This document shows, piece by piece, positions 1 to 7,662 of a stretch of DNA of 64,000 nt (positions within the stretch are counted from its first letter, which is position 1; every line of letters begins with the position of its first letter). Location of the stretch: assembly GCA_963730065.1 (NCBI GenBank), contig CAVSQL010000008.1, forward strand, positions 62,001-126,000. Direction: 5' to 3'. Origin of the DNA: UBA9676 sp963730065 (GTDB lineage: Bacteria > Actinomycetota > Actinomycetes > Streptosporangiales > Streptosporangiaceae). The notes beneath the pieces are model-generated. The model searched no databases and had not been told where the DNA came from. It worked only from the letters and a program-made list of their open reading frames with translations. The position numbers and the translations under genes are program-made.

Positions 1-185
1 CGCGCCCCGCCCGGCGGTCCCCACGTGCCGCCGTGATGGCTCCACCCGGCCCGCCGGATGAGCAGAACGAGCTGCCGTCCAGAGCTGTCCGGCGCCCAGA
101 TCAGCAGCCCAGCCGCGCCGTGCTTGCCCCAGTGCTGGTGATCCAGGGCGCAGCTGGTCCAGCCGTCTCCATCGCCGTGCGTCAT
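1..185 (-). CDS. NUDIX hydrolase, 5' part only (runs off window edge)
   Basis: Minus-strand reading from ATG at 185 gives MTHGDGDGW, then a segment containing HWGKHGAAGLL and finally WSHHGGTWGPPGG. This is the usual N-terminus of actinobacterial NUDIX hydrolases: a short His/Trp-rich leader, the first beta strand, then the GTWGxPGG that opens the Nudix box. The catalytic GX5EX7REUXEEXGU signature lies beyond base 1, so substrate (nucleotide sugar, oxidised nucleotide or other diphosphate) cannot be judged. No strong ribosome binding site is seen and the frame stays open upstream, so the true start could be further out. An IS200/IS605 element begins about 100 bp upstream and may have separated the gene from its promoter. 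Confidence 0.7.
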   Translation of the reverse strand, partial: MTHGDGDGWTSCALDHQHWGKHGAAGLLIWAPDSSGRQLVLLIRRAGWSHHGGTWGPPGGA

Positions 186-300
186 TTCAGCCGACGATAG
201 CTCAGCCGCGGCCCCCCCGGCCCGGCTCAGCGACCACTGGCTGGCGGTCCTGTCCCCGGCCAGGCGTATCCCTGCCCGTATGGTGGATCGCGTGACTGCT

Positions 301-343
301 CCGATGCCTAAAGGCACCGGCTTCTCAAGCCGCGGAGGCTTGA
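301..343 (-). ncRNA. IS right-end hairpins; candidate 3' part of the TnpB guide RNA
   Basis: Two adjacent hairpins lie at the 3' end of tnpB: tcaagcc/ggcttga (325-343, loop gcgga, containing the tnpB stop) and tgcct/aggca (305-316). In characterised IS200/IS605 elements the RNA that guides TnpB overlaps the tnpB 3' end and runs into the right end, with the guide outside the element. Here the guide would be read from bases below about 292. Transcription is inferred, not visible. Confidence 0.4.
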
Positions 344-1533
344 CCAGAGCCCAGCCCGGCCCTGGTGGCGATGTTGTGTGCCCCGTTGAGGTCGGCGTCC
401 ATCGGGCCGTGGACGGGGCAGATCACCGTGTCCTGTTTGGGGCGCGCGCAGGTGCGTCCGCACCGGTGGCATTCGATACTGGTGCCGACTGGGTTCACGA
501 ACACCACGCGCCGGCCAGCTTCTTCCGCTTTGCCGGTGAGGATGTCCGCGAACTGCGCCCAGCCTGCATCCAGAATCGATCTGTTGAGCCCGGCCTTGGC
601 TGTGGCCCGGTTGGGCAAAAACGCCCCGGCCTGGTCCGGGTCTGGCCTCGGTGCGGGGCGGCGGGTCATGGCGGCGGTGTTGAGTTTTTCCAGGGCGATC
701 ACGTCGCAGGTGGTCACCAGGGCACGAGCGGTTTTGTGGTGGAAGTCGCGGCGCCGGTTGCGGGTCTTGCGCCATTGGCGAGCGAGCTGGCGGCCGATGC
801 GTTTGCGGTTTCCCGAGCCGCGGCGGGCGCGTTCTCTGCGCCGCTGCAGGTCCGCGATCACCGCGGCCGAGGCCGCCAGGAACTTCGGGTTGGCGGTGAT
901 CTGCCCGTCGGAGGTGGTCAGGAACCGGACGACACCCACGTCAATGCCAACCGCCCGGCCACCCGCGGGCAGCGGCGCAGATTCGGTGTCGGTGATCACG
1001 ATGACGTACCAGCGGCGGTGTTCTCGCTTGAGCTGGAGGAACTTGACCGTTCCGGAGACGGGTCGGTGCTGGCGCACCTTGACCGACCCCACGGCCTGAA
1101 ACGCGGCCCGCGCCCACCCGCCAGGGCTGGCGGGGGTCCATTTCGCGCCGTCCCCGGCGGCGAATCCCGCCTGATTGAACCGGCTGTAGGGCTTGAACCG
1201 CGGATAACCCGCCTTCCCCTGCTTCTTCTTCGCTCGCGCGTAGAACGCAGCGAACACGGTATTGAGCCGCCGCAGGGTCTGCTGCTGCGCAGTGAACGAA
1301 TGCCGCCCCTGGCCGACCGGGTCGGCGCGGCGGATCTCCCGCAACTGCGCGGACTGCAGGCCATAGCTGATACTCGCCCGTTGCATGCGCCAGGCGTCCC
1401 GCCGCTCCTCCAGCGCGGCGTTGTACAGGTCGCAATGATCCGCCAGAAGGCGCACCGCGCGGGCCTCCTGCGGGCGGGTCGGGTAAGCGCGGAACTTGAA
1501 CGCCCGTCTCACTGGGCCCGTTCCTTCCGCCAC
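325..1533 (-). CDS. tnpB: TnpB, RNA-guided nuclease of IS200/IS605 (402 aa)
   Basis: Full-length TnpB with the RuvC-like catalytic triad in place: Asp198 in GIDVGVV, Glu282 in ALEKLN and Asp381 in DADLNGAHNI. A zinc-binding part has C355-x2-C358 and a second CPVH pair at 372-375. The N-terminal helix-turn-helix-like region begins RRAFKFRAYPT, a hallmark of the family. In other elements TnpB is guided by an RNA from the element end and cuts the empty donor site, which helps the element persist. All three acidic residues are present, so it may be active. It overlaps tnpA by 25 nt and is probably translationally coupled to it. Confidence 0.93.
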   Translation of the reverse strand: MAEGTGPVRRAFKFRAYPTRPQEARAVRLLADHCDLYNAALEERRDAWRMQRASISYGLQSAQLREIRRADPVGQGRHSFTAQQQTLRRLNTVFAAFYARAKKKQGKAGYPRFKPYSRFNQAGFAAGDGAKWTPASPGGWARAAFQAVGSVKVRQHRPVSGTVKFLQLKREHRRWYVIVITDTESAPLPAGGRAVGIDVGVVRFLTTSDGQITANPKFLAASAAVIADLQRRRERARRGSGNRKRIGRQLARQWRKTRNRRRDFHHKTARALVTTCDVIALEKLNTAAMTRRPAPRPDPDQAGAFLPNRATAKAGLNRSILDAGWAQFADILTGKAEEAGRRVVFVNPVGTSIECHRCGRTCARPKQDTVICPVHGPMDADLNGAHNIATRAGLGSGQASAA

Positions 1534-1961
1534 CGCCGCTCATCCTGCGTGCCGGTGTACCTGCACGCCGTCTGCGCCGACATCGCGCCGGCCGGGGCAG
1601 CCAAATACGGCCAGGACCACCACGTGGGCAGGCGCGATCGCAGATGCGGGAACTCAGCCCGCAGATACCGCGACGTGAACCTCTTGAATTGGCCAGCCAC
1701 GGGGGAAGGAGAGCCAGACCGATGAGCTTTCACGATCAGGTGCACGTGATCAGCCATGATCTGCAGCGCCACCATCCGCCAGCCCCGCCCGGCGGCTTTC
1801 GCCCCGATCAGTTCCTCACATCGGCCCGCGATCCGGCCACCAACTACCGGCCGCCGGTACTTCGCCCACCACCCCAGCTGATACCCAGGGCCGCAGACGC
1901 CACCTGCGCAAACCTGTACTTGCCCGGTCACGCGAGCGACTATACGCACGGCCTGTGTCAA
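1509..1961 (-). CDS. tnpA: TnpA, Y1 HUH transposase of IS200/IS605 (150 aa)
   Basis: Small Y1-type transposase. The family signature WWAKYRRPVV is at residues 31-40, the HUH metal motif is DHVHL (His72, His74), and the likely nucleophile is Tyr135 in ACRYTGTQ, matching the helix that carries the tyrosine in this family. Length is normal. It would excise and insert the element as single-stranded DNA using the hairpin ends. The first 26 residues look atypical, so an internal start is possible. It is the first gene of the element and lies back to back with sppA. Confidence 0.9.
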   Translation of the reverse strand: MTQAVRIVARVTGQVQVCAGGVCGPGYQLGWWAKYRRPVVGGRIAGRCEELIGAKAAGRGWRMVALQIMADHVHLIVKAHRSGSPSPVAGQFKRFTSRYLRAEFPHLRSRLPTWWSWPYLAAPAGAMSAQTACRYTGTQDERRWRKERAQ

Positions 1962-1978
1962 ACCACCCGATTCCTCCG

Positions 1979-2006
1979 CCGCCTAAAGACGGCAGTCCCC
2001 TCGCGA
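1979..2006 (-). repeat. IS200/IS605 left-end hairpin, abutting the sppA start
   Basis: The stem GCCG (1979-1982) / CGGC around the loop cctaaaga is followed by cagtcccctcgcgagg. The gcctaaag core recurs at the right end (gcctaaaggca at 306-316), which supports these as the paired ends of one element. The element border falls within about 10 bp of the sppA ribosome binding site. Confidence 0.6.
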
Positions 2007-2014
2007 GGTGCCTG

Positions 2015-3721
2015 ATGGCCGAGTTGATGCTGCAGCAGAAGATCACAAGGATGCGCCAACGGCGGTCCGCCCCGCTGATCCTGGAGCTCGACCTCACCGA
2101 CGGCCTGGCCGAGGAGCCGCCCAGCGACCCCGTCTCCGCCCTGCTCACCATGCGCCGGTCCCGCCTGGCCGACGTGTTGGACGGGCTGCGCCGCGCCCGT
2201 GCCGATGACCGGGTGAGGGCGCTGGTGGTCAAGCTCGGCGGGCGGCCGATCGGGCTGGCCCGGGTCCAGGAGCTGCGGGCCGCGGTGAAGGAGTTCGCCC
2301 GCTCCGGCAAGGCCACCGTGGCCTGGGCGGAGACGTTCGGCGAGTTCTCACCGGGGAACGTGCCGTACTACCTGGCGACCGCGTTCGACCGGATCTACCT
2401 CCAGCCGTCCGGCGAGCTCGACCTGACCGGGATCAGCCTCCAGCAGCTGTTCTTCCGCGGCGCGATGGACAAGCTCGGCCTGGACTACCAGGTCGCGAAG
2501 CGGAAGGAGTACAAGAGCGCCGCCGACCGGCTCACCGAGCGGGGGTTCACCGCTCCCGCCCGGGAAGCGATGCAGCGGCTCGCGGTCTCGCTCACGCAGC
2601 AGCTCACCGACGCGATCGCCGAACGGCTGCGGATCGGCGACGCGGACGCCAGGGCGCTCATCGACCACGGCCCGTTCCTGGCCACCGAGGCGCGCAGCGA
2701 CCGGCTGGTGGATGCCCTCGGCTACCGGGACGAGGTCTACGCCGACGTCCGCAAGGACGCCGGCCCCGACGCCTACCTGCTCTACCTCAGCCGCTACCAG
2801 CGCTCCCGTGCCCTCGCGCAGCGGGCGCGCAAGCTGCCCAACCCGACCGAGGACGTGGTCGCCCTCATCCACGCCTCCGGCCCGATCCGGCGTGGCCGCA
2901 GCGGGCGGGGCCCGGTCGGCGGCGGGGCGATGGGGTCCGACACGATCGCCGCCGCGCTGCGGGCCGCCGCCCACGACCATCGGGCCAAGGCGATCGTCAT
3001 GCGCGTCAACAGCCCAGGCGGTTCTTACGTGGCGTCCGACACGGTCTGGCGCGAGGTGGTGCGGGCCCGCGCCGCCGGCAAGCCGGTCGTGGTCTCGATG
3101 GCGGACGTGGCCGCCTCCGGTGGCTATTTCATCGCCATGGCGGCCGACGCGATCGTGGCGCAGCCGGGCACGCTGACCGGCTCGATCGGGGTGCTCGGCG
3201 GCAAGCCGGTCACGGCCAACCTGCTGGAGCGCGCCGGGGTGAGCGTCAACGTGGTAACCGAGGGCCGGCATGCGGACATGTTCACCACGACGCGCCCGTT
3301 CAGTGACGAGGAATGGGCCCGGCTCAACACCTGGCTCGACCGGATCTACGAGGACTTCACCAGCAAGGTCGCCGAGGGGCGCGGGCTGTCCATGGACAAG
3401 GTGCACGACGTCGCGCGGGGACGGGTGTGGACTGGGGCGGACGCGGCGGCCAACGGGCTGGTAGACCAGCTCGGCGGCCTGGAGACGGCGGTGGCGCTCG
3501 CCCGCCGCAAGGCCGGCCTGCCGGACACCGCGCCGCTGCGGCTCTTCCCGCGCGCCCACCCGCTGGACCGGCTGCGCCCGCCGGAGTCGAGCGAGGACCG
3601 AGCCGCCGCCCAGGCCAGCCTCATCGCCGAGAGCTGGGGCCCGGTCTGGCGGCTGGCGGCCGGGGCCGGCCTCGCGGCGTACGGGCCCTTGCAGCTCCCG
3701 GGCCACTGGGTCATCCGTTGA
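2015..3721 (+). CDS. sppA: SppA-type signal peptide peptidase, S49 family (568 aa)
   Basis: Two-domain S49 (ClpP-fold) membrane-associated serine protease of the long SppA type, which degrades cleaved signal peptides. Catalytic Lys167 lies in EYKSAADRLTERGF and catalytic Ser368 in DVAASGGYF, in the N- and C-terminal domains respectively, matching the Ser/Lys dyad split across the repeat in E. coli SppA. Start: ATG 2015 is preserved with a GCGAGG ribosome binding site 6 nt upstream. An in-frame GTG at 1955 lies inside the IS left end and is less likely. No clear N-terminal membrane segment is seen. The IS insertion just upstream may have replaced the native promoter. The stop codon overlaps an IS-end-like motif (see 3718-3753). 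Confidence 0.9.
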   Translation: MAELMLQQKITRMRQRRSAPLILELDLTDGLAEEPPSDPVSALLTMRRSRLADVLDGLRRARADDRVRALVVKLGGRPIGLARVQELRAAVKEFARSGKATVAWAETFGEFSPGNVPYYLATAFDRIYLQPSGELDLTGISLQQLFFRGAMDKLGLDYQVAKRKEYKSAADRLTERGFTAPAREAMQRLAVSLTQQLTDAIAERLRIGDADARALIDHGPFLATEARSDRLVDALGYRDEVYADVRKDAGPDAYLLYLSRYQRSRALAQRARKLPNPTEDVVALIHASGPIRRGRSGRGPVGGGAMGSDTIAAALRAAAHDHRAKAIVMRVNSPGGSYVASDTVWREVVRARAAGKPVVVSMADVAASGGYFIAMAADAIVAQPGTLTGSIGVLGGKPVTANLLERAGVSVNVVTEGRHADMFTTTRPFSDEEWARLNTWLDRIYEDFTSKVAEGRGLSMDKVHDVARGRVWTGADAAANGLVDQLGGLETAVALARRKAGLPDTAPLRLFPRAHPLDRLRPPESSEDRAAAQASLIAESWGPVWRLAAGAGLAAYGPLQLPGHWVIR

Positions 3722-3906
3722 CATCATCGCTGCGTGGGAGGAGCGAGGATTCCGCGTCTCCGGCCTGGGCGGGCGAGATTCCCGCGTCTCCGGCCTGGAG
3801 AAGCGAGATTCCCGCGTCTCCGCCCTGGACGGGCGGGGTTTCCGCGTCTCCGGCCTGGGCGGGCGGGGTTTCCGCGTCTCCGCCCGGGCAGGGCGAGGAC
3901 TCCGCG
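3718..3906 (+). repeat. 30-bp minisatellite (5.2 units) seeded by an IS-end-like motif
   Basis: Five units of exactly 30 bp start at 3751, 3781, 3811, 3841 and 3871, each beginning tyccgcgtctccg, with a partial sixth at 3901. The array is preceded by ttgacatc (3718) and gcgaggattcc (3743-3753). The same two words with the same 36-bp span occur at 41855-41890 around a clear IS605-type hairpin, so the array probably grew from such an end. The period is a multiple of 3 and leaves both strands open, but no reading looks like a protein. It lies between sppA and the next gene. Confidence 0.85.
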
Positions 3907-3917
3907 CGGAGCTACCG

Positions 3918-4463
3918 GTGACTGAGCGGCTCGTGCCCGGCCAGCGCGGGCCGCGGGCTGGGTCACCGTCGCCCGGTGAGCAGGTGGACGGCCTGGCGGA
4001 GGCGCAGGCGCTGTTCCCCACCGGGGTCACCCTGGTGATGGTGGCGGACGGGCGCGACGACATCGGGACCACGGTCAGCGCGTTCTGCCCGGTGTCGCTG
4101 TCCCCCCCGCTGGTGCTCGTCTCGCTGATCGCCGGCTCGTACCCGGCCGAGGTGCTCGGCCGGGTGGACCGGTTCGCGGTGACCGTGCTCGCGGCCGCGC
4201 AGCGCGCGCTGGCAGGCCGGTTCGCGGTGGCGGGCCGGCCCGGTGCGCGGCTGCTGCTGGAAGGGGTGCCGCACCAGCGTGGTCCCATGTCCGGCGCCCT
4301 CATCCCCGATGGCGGCGTGGCGGCGCTGGAGTGCGAGGCCGCCCAGCGCGTCCCGGCCGGTGACCACCTGCTGATCATCGCCTCGGTGCTGCGGGTGCCG
4401 TACGTGGCCGAATCCGGTGAGCCGCTGGTCCGCTTCGCGGGCCGCTACCCCGGCCTCCGCTAG
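3918..4463 (+). CDS. Flavin reductase-like, FMN-binding split-barrel protein (181 aa)
   Basis: Matches the flavin reductase-like domain: FPTGVTLVMVADG at the first strand, GTTVSAFCPVSLSPPLVLVSL for the FMN-binding strands, then a C-terminal barrel ending LVRFAGRYPGL. Such proteins reduce FMN/FAD with NAD(P)H for a partner monooxygenase, or bind FMN as small oxidoreductases. No monooxygenase is next to it, so its partner is unknown. GTG 3918 is the start. The first 25 residues are Pro/Gly-rich, continue the character of the repeat array upstream, and may not be original sequence. Confidence 0.82.
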   Translation: MTERLVPGQRGPRAGSPSPGEQVDGLAEAQALFPTGVTLVMVADGRDDIGTTVSAFCPVSLSPPLVLVSLIAGSYPAEVLGRVDRFAVTVLAAAQRALAGRFAVAGRPGARLLLEGVPHQRGPMSGALIPDGGVAALECEAAQRVPAGDHLLIIASVLRVPYVAESGEPLVRFAGRYPGLR

Positions 4464-4525
4464 CCCGGCCACCGGTTCCGGAGCGTTGCCAGCCGGGCAC
4501 GGAATTGCGCGGTAGGCAGTCCTCC

Positions 4526-4865
4526 TGTGGACTACTTGTGGAGAATCTGGGGGCAACAGGGGGATAACCTCCGCTTAACTGTGGACAGTTTGTGGACAGC
4601 TAAAAAATCTTGAAATTGCTGGCCAAAACCTCTTGTGCAGTAGCCCGGGATAGGCGTAGAAATCTCTCACTACCGAAAACGGGAACCACCCGGGGGGCAC
4701 CCCGGAACGCTAGAGGAACTGGGCAACTGGGACTTCCGGCGGGTGTCCGGCTCGGTGGTGGATCGAGCGGAACGGGCGCTGAGCATGAGTTAGCAGTGTC
4801 TGAGCTGCGAGATCGGTTGGGCCCCTCCATCTCATGCGTGGAGGGGCTCTTCCTTTATGGTGCCC
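4526..4865 (+). repeat. Duplicated 340-bp non-coding unit, copy A (candidate terminated RNA)
   Basis: Copy A of a direct repeat whose second copy starts 461 bp downstream. It opens with several tgtgga words (4526, 4537, 4580, 4591), then an AT-rich run taaaaaatcttgaaattg, then about 200 bp of structured GC-rich sequence, and ends in a 9-bp terminator hairpin. Conservation between copies extends over the whole unit, with scattered substitutions, while the flanks differ. No convincing open frame is shared by both copies. The likely content is a small RNA gene with its own promoter (ttgaaa, 17 nt, ttgtgc) and terminator. No known RNA family is recognised. Confidence 0.7.
4821..4857 (+). terminator. 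Intrinsic terminator of copy A
   Basis: The stem gcccctcca (4821-4829) pairs with tggaggggc (4839-4847) across a 9-nt loop tctcatgcg and is followed by tcttccttta. Intrinsic terminators this clear are uncommon in high-GC genomes. Confidence 0.8.
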
Positions 4866-4986
4866 AGCCTCATCTTATTGCGCCCGTCTCTAATTGTGTA
4901 CATCCGGTCTCAAATTGTGCGCGGCGGTGTCGTCGCGTGGGCCCGGCCGCGATGAAAGGATCCAATCCAGGACCGGCCAGCCCAGC

Positions 4987-5327
4987 TGTGGATTTCCTGT
5001 GGAGAATCCGGGACAACAGGGGGATAACTTCCGCTTAACTGTGGACAGTTTGTGGACGGCTAAAAAATCTTGAAATTGCTGGCCAAACCCTCTTGTGCGG
5101 CCCCCAGGAAGGGCGTAGAAATCTCTCACCACCGAAAACGGGGACCACCCGGGGGGCACCCCGGAACGCTAGAGGAACTGGGCAACTGGAACTTCCGGCG
5201 GGTGTCCGGCCTGGTGGTGGATCGAGCGGCACAGGTGCTGAGCATGAGTTAGCGGTGTCTGGCGCTGCGAGATCGGGTAAGGCCCCTCCATCTCATGCAT
5301 GGAGGGGCCTTCTCGTATTGTGCCCAA
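4987..5327 (+). repeat. Duplicated 340-bp non-coding unit, copy B (candidate terminated RNA)
   Basis: Second copy, parallel to copy A. It keeps the tgtgga cluster (4987, 4998, 5040, 5051), the AT-rich run, the central structured part and the terminator. The terminator stem has been lengthened by a compensated change: aa/tt now flanks the hairpin. Between the copies (4866-4986) lies unrelated sequence without a gene. The next gene, hutI, is convergent and ends at 5389. Confidence 0.7.
5279..5320 (+). terminator. Intrinsic terminator of copy B
   Basis: The stem aaggcccctcca (5279-5290) pairs with tggaggggcctt (5300-5311) around the loop tctcatgca, a 12-bp perfect arm followed by ctcgtatt. It is stronger than the copy A version. 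It also faces hutI, which ends at 5389 on the other strand. Confidence 0.8.
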
Positions 5328-5388
5328 TCCGCTTGCCGGTACCCCTGGCGACACGCCGGCGATTTCGCACTATCGCGCCGTCGGCGCA

Positions 5389-6675
5389 TCAGGCCGGCGG
5401 CACCGCCCCGGCGACCAGTTCTCCCGCCCGCCAGACCGCCGCGACGAGCGGCACGCCCGGCCGGTAGGCCGGGTAAGCATGTGAGGGCGCGTCCAGCAGG
5501 ACCAGGTCCGCGCGGGCCCCGACGCCGAGGTGGCCCACGTCGGCGCGGCGCAGCGCCCGGGCGCCGCCCGCGGTCGCGGCCCACACCGCCTCCTGGGTGG
5601 TCAGCCGCATCTCCCGGACCGCGAGCGCGATGCACAGCGGCATGCTGGAGGTGAAGCATGACCCGGGGTTGCAGTCGGTGGCGATCGCCACCGTCACCCC
5701 AGCGTCCAGCAGGCGGCGCGCGTCCGGGTAAGGCTGCCGGGTCGAGAACTCCACCCCGGGCAAGAGGGTGGCGACCGTGGTGCCGGCCGCGAGCGCGTCC
5801 ACGTCCGCACCGGTCAGGTAGGTGCAGTGGTCCGCGGAGGCGGCGCCCGCCTCCACCGCGAGCTGCACCCCAGGCCCCGGTCCCAGCTGGTTGGCGTGCA
5901 CCCGCGGCATCAGACCCGCCGCCCGCCCGGCCGCCAGGACGGCGCGCGCCTCGTCCACGCCGAACGCGCCCCGCTCGCAGAACACATCGACCCACCGGGC
6001 CTGCGGCGCACACGCCGCCAGCATGGGGCCGCACACCAGATCCAGGTACGCAGCGGGATCGGCCTCGAACTCCGGCGGCACCACGTGGGCGCCGAGGAAG
6101 GTCACCTCGCCGGTGATCCCGGCGGCAACCGCCACGCTGCGCCGCTCGTCCTCGACCGTGAGCCCGTACCCGGACTTGCATTCCAGGGTGGTCGTCCCCT
6201 GGCGGAGCATCTCGGCGGCCAGGCGTTCCGCGTTCGCCCGCAGCCGCCCGTCGCTGGCCGCCCGGGTGGCCGCCACCGTGCTCCGGATCCCGCCCGCGCG
6301 GTAGGGCGTGCCCGCCATCCGGGCGGCGAACTCGGCGCTGCGCTCGCCGGCGAACACCAGATGGGCGTGCGAGTCGACGAAGCCCGGCAGGACCGCCCGC
6401 CCGCCGCAGTCGGCCATCTCGTCGGCGGCGGGAGCGCGCGCGGCCGGCCCGGTCCACGCCACCCGGCCGTCCTCGACGACCAGCGCCGCATCGGCGATGG
6501 CCGCGAACGGCCCAGGCGCGGCGAGCGCGGCCGACTCGGCGAGCCCGGCCGACTCGGCGGACCCGGCAGTTCCGGCGAGCCCGGCGAGCCCGGCCCAGCC
6601 GGTGCCGTCGCCGGCGTCCGGCGCGTTGGTGACCAGCTCGCCGATGTTCGTGATCAGCGTGCTCACGGGCCACAC
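5389..6675 (-). CDS. hutI: Imidazolonepropionase HutI
   Basis: Third enzyme of histidine degradation: hydrolyses 4-imidazolone-5-propionate to N-formimidoyl-L-glutamate in the cytoplasm. It is a metal-dependent amidohydrolase. The metal motif is VDSHAHLVF, followed by the HutI-specific EFAARMAGTPYRAGGI, ECKSGYGLT, RVHANQLGPGPG, SADHCTYLT and TDCNPGSCFTSSMP, in family order. Start is GTG 6675, or more likely GTG 6666 giving VSTLITNIGELVTN. Residues 20-55 hold a Gly-Leu-Ala-Ser-Glu low-complexity insertion not usual for the family. The gene stands alone here, 12 kb from hutF and hutU, whereas in Streptomyces these genes are adjacent. Confidence 0.95.
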   Translation of the reverse strand: MWPVSTLITNIGELVTNAPDAGDGTGWAGLAGLAGTAGSAESAGLAESAALAAPGPFAAIADAALVVEDGRVAWTGPAARAPAADEMADCGGRAVLPGFVDSHAHLVFAGERSAEFAARMAGTPYRAGGIRSTVAATRAASDGRLRANAERLAAEMLRQGTTTLECKSGYGLTVEDERRSVAVAAGITGEVTFLGAHVVPPEFEADPAAYLDLVCGPMLAACAPQARWVDVFCERGAFGVDEARAVLAAGRAAGLMPRVHANQLGPGPGVQLAVEAGAASADHCTYLTGADVDALAAGTTVATLLPGVEFSTRQPYPDARRLLDAGVTVAIATDCNPGSCFTSSMPLCIALAVREMRLTTQEAVWAATAGGARALRRADVGHLGVGARADLVLLDAPSHAYPAYRPGVPLVAAVWRAGELVAGAVPPA

Positions 6676-6736
6676 GCTAGTCGTTATGCCGCTACCGTGC
6701 TGGGCCGCTGCTGCGGGCCGGGCCGCGCCGGGGATG

Positions 6737-7165
6737 TCAGGCGAAGTCGCCGGGCGTGAACTGCTTGGGCTCGACCAGGACCAGCCAGTTGCCGGAGATG
6801 TCGCGCATGACCGCCTCCACCCCGTAGGGGCGGTCGGACGGCTCCTGCAGGAACGTGACGCCCTTGGCGCTGAGCTCCTCGTAGGTCTTGCGGCAGTCGT
6901 CGACCCGGAGCCCGAGGCCGCCCATCTTGCCCGCTTCGAGCTGGCGCCGGACGAAGTCGGCTGCGTCCGGCTCGAGCGGCGGCCCGGGTGTCATCAGGGT
7001 GACTTCCAGCTCGGGCTGGCTGGAGTGGCCCACCGTGACCCAGCGGAAGCCCTCCCCCATGGTGACGTCGGTGCGGGGCTCGAAGCCCAGGACGTCAACG
7101 TAGTAGTCGCGCGCCGCGTCCTGGTCGAGGCAGTAGACGGTGACGAGTGAGACATTTGTGATCAT
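6737..7165 (-). CDS. VOC-family (glyoxalase-like) protein (142 aa)
   Basis: Two beta-alpha-beta-beta-beta modules of the vicinal oxygen chelate fold: YCLDQDAARDYYVDVLGFE at the N-terminal half and GLGLRVDDCRKTYEELSAKGVTF then AVMRDISGNWLVLVEP at the C-terminal half. The final Glu-Pro end is typical of small VOC proteins in Actinomycetota. Metal ligands cannot be assigned with certainty, so it may be a lyase, a dioxygenase or a binding protein. It lies 38 bp downstream of an AraC-type regulator on the same strand; such AraC/VOC pairs are common and suggest co-expression. Confidence 0.85.
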   Translation of the reverse strand: MITNVSLVTVYCLDQDAARDYYVDVLGFEPRTDVTMGEGFRWVTVGHSSQPELEVTLMTPGPPLEPDAADFVRRQLEAGKMGGLGLRVDDCRKTYEELSAKGVTFLQEPSDRPYGVEAVMRDISGNWLVLVEPKQFTPGDFA

Positions 7166-7203
7166 GTAACAAGCCTAGGCCGGGCCGCGGGCCAGCGCTT
7201 CTC

Positions 7204-7662
7204 TCAGATTGCGCGATCCGGTCCCGGCGGCTGCCCGGCCGTCCCACCGGGGTCGAGCACGCCGCGCATGAACAGGTAGCAGCCCGGGATGTGCGGCCCG
7301 CCGCGCGCCGCCCACCGGTCGCGGTAGGCGGTAGGGCTCTCCCCGACCTGCTGGGCGAAGCGTGTGGAGAACGACCCGAGGCTGGAGAACCCGACCAGCA
7401 TGCAGACCTCGGTCACGGTCAGGTTGGCCGCCCGCAGCAGGTCCTGGGCCCGCTCGATGCGCCGGCGGGTGAGATAGCGGATCGGGGTCTCCCCGTAGGT
7501 CGCCTCGAAGCAGCGGGCGAAGTGGAACTTGGAGATCCCCGCGACCGCCGCGAGCTGATCCAGGTCCAGCGCGCGGGAGTAGTGGCGGTCGATATGGTCA
7601 CGCGCCCGGCGCAGGCAGGGCAGCAGCGGCTCAGTCACCGCCCGCGTCGCCGTCCCGGTCAT
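7204..7662 (-). CDS. AraC-family transcriptional regulator, short form (152 aa)
   Basis: Nearly the whole protein is the AraC DNA-binding domain with two helix-turn-helix units: DLDQLAAVAGISKFHFARCFEATYGETPIRYLTRRRIERA and then TVTEVCMLVGFSSLGSFSTRFAQQVGESPTAYR. There is no sensor domain before it and only a short tail after it. ATG 7662 is chosen because the sequence before it (open to 8037) is low-complexity and unlike any sensor domain. It lies immediately upstream of the VOC gene and probably controls it. Confidence 0.85.
   Translation of the reverse strand: MTGTATRAVTEPLLPCLRRARDHIDRHYSRALDLDQLAAVAGISKFHFARCFEATYGETPIRYLTRRRIERAQDLLRAANLTVTEVCMLVGFSSLGSFSTRFAQQVGESPTAYRDRWAARGGPHIPGCYLFMRGVLDPGGTAGQPPGPDRAI

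Larger units (their letters stand above)
290..2006 (-). mobile_element. IS200/IS605-family element carrying tnpA and tnpB
   Basis: Single-strand transposon with a Y1 transposase gene and a tnpB gene in the same direction, overlapping by 25 nt. Both ends have short hairpins rather than long terminal inverted repeats, as expected for this family. At the right end (after tnpB) there is a small hairpin around 305-316 and a 7-bp stem at 325-343. At the left end (before tnpA) a GCCG/CGGC hairpin sits at 1979-1994, in the context gcctaaagacggcag. Exact borders are estimated to within about 10 bp from the hairpins and from where sppA resumes. Confidence 0.85.

Noticed and set aside
1955..2014. GTG 1955 as the sppA start
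   Set aside because: It lies inside the IS left end; ATG 2015 has a proper ribosome site and the protein-like sequence begins there.
3751..3906. CRISPR array
   Set aside because: The 30-bp units are directly adjacent with no spacers, and no cas gene is present.
2348..4378. Long minus-strand open frame of 676 codons opposite sppA
   Set aside because: Arg/Pro/Gly-rich shadow of the high-GC plus-strand genes; no domain or ribosome site.
4526..5065. Chromosomal replication origin
   Set aside because: DnaA-box-like words are imperfect and few, and neither dnaA, dnaN nor other origin genes are nearby. The words belong to a duplicated unit.
4526..5327. 6C RNA, T-box or retron RNA
   Set aside because: Only one C-rich stretch instead of two hairpins with C6 loops, no tRNA-binding T-box sequence, and no reverse transcriptase gene nearby.
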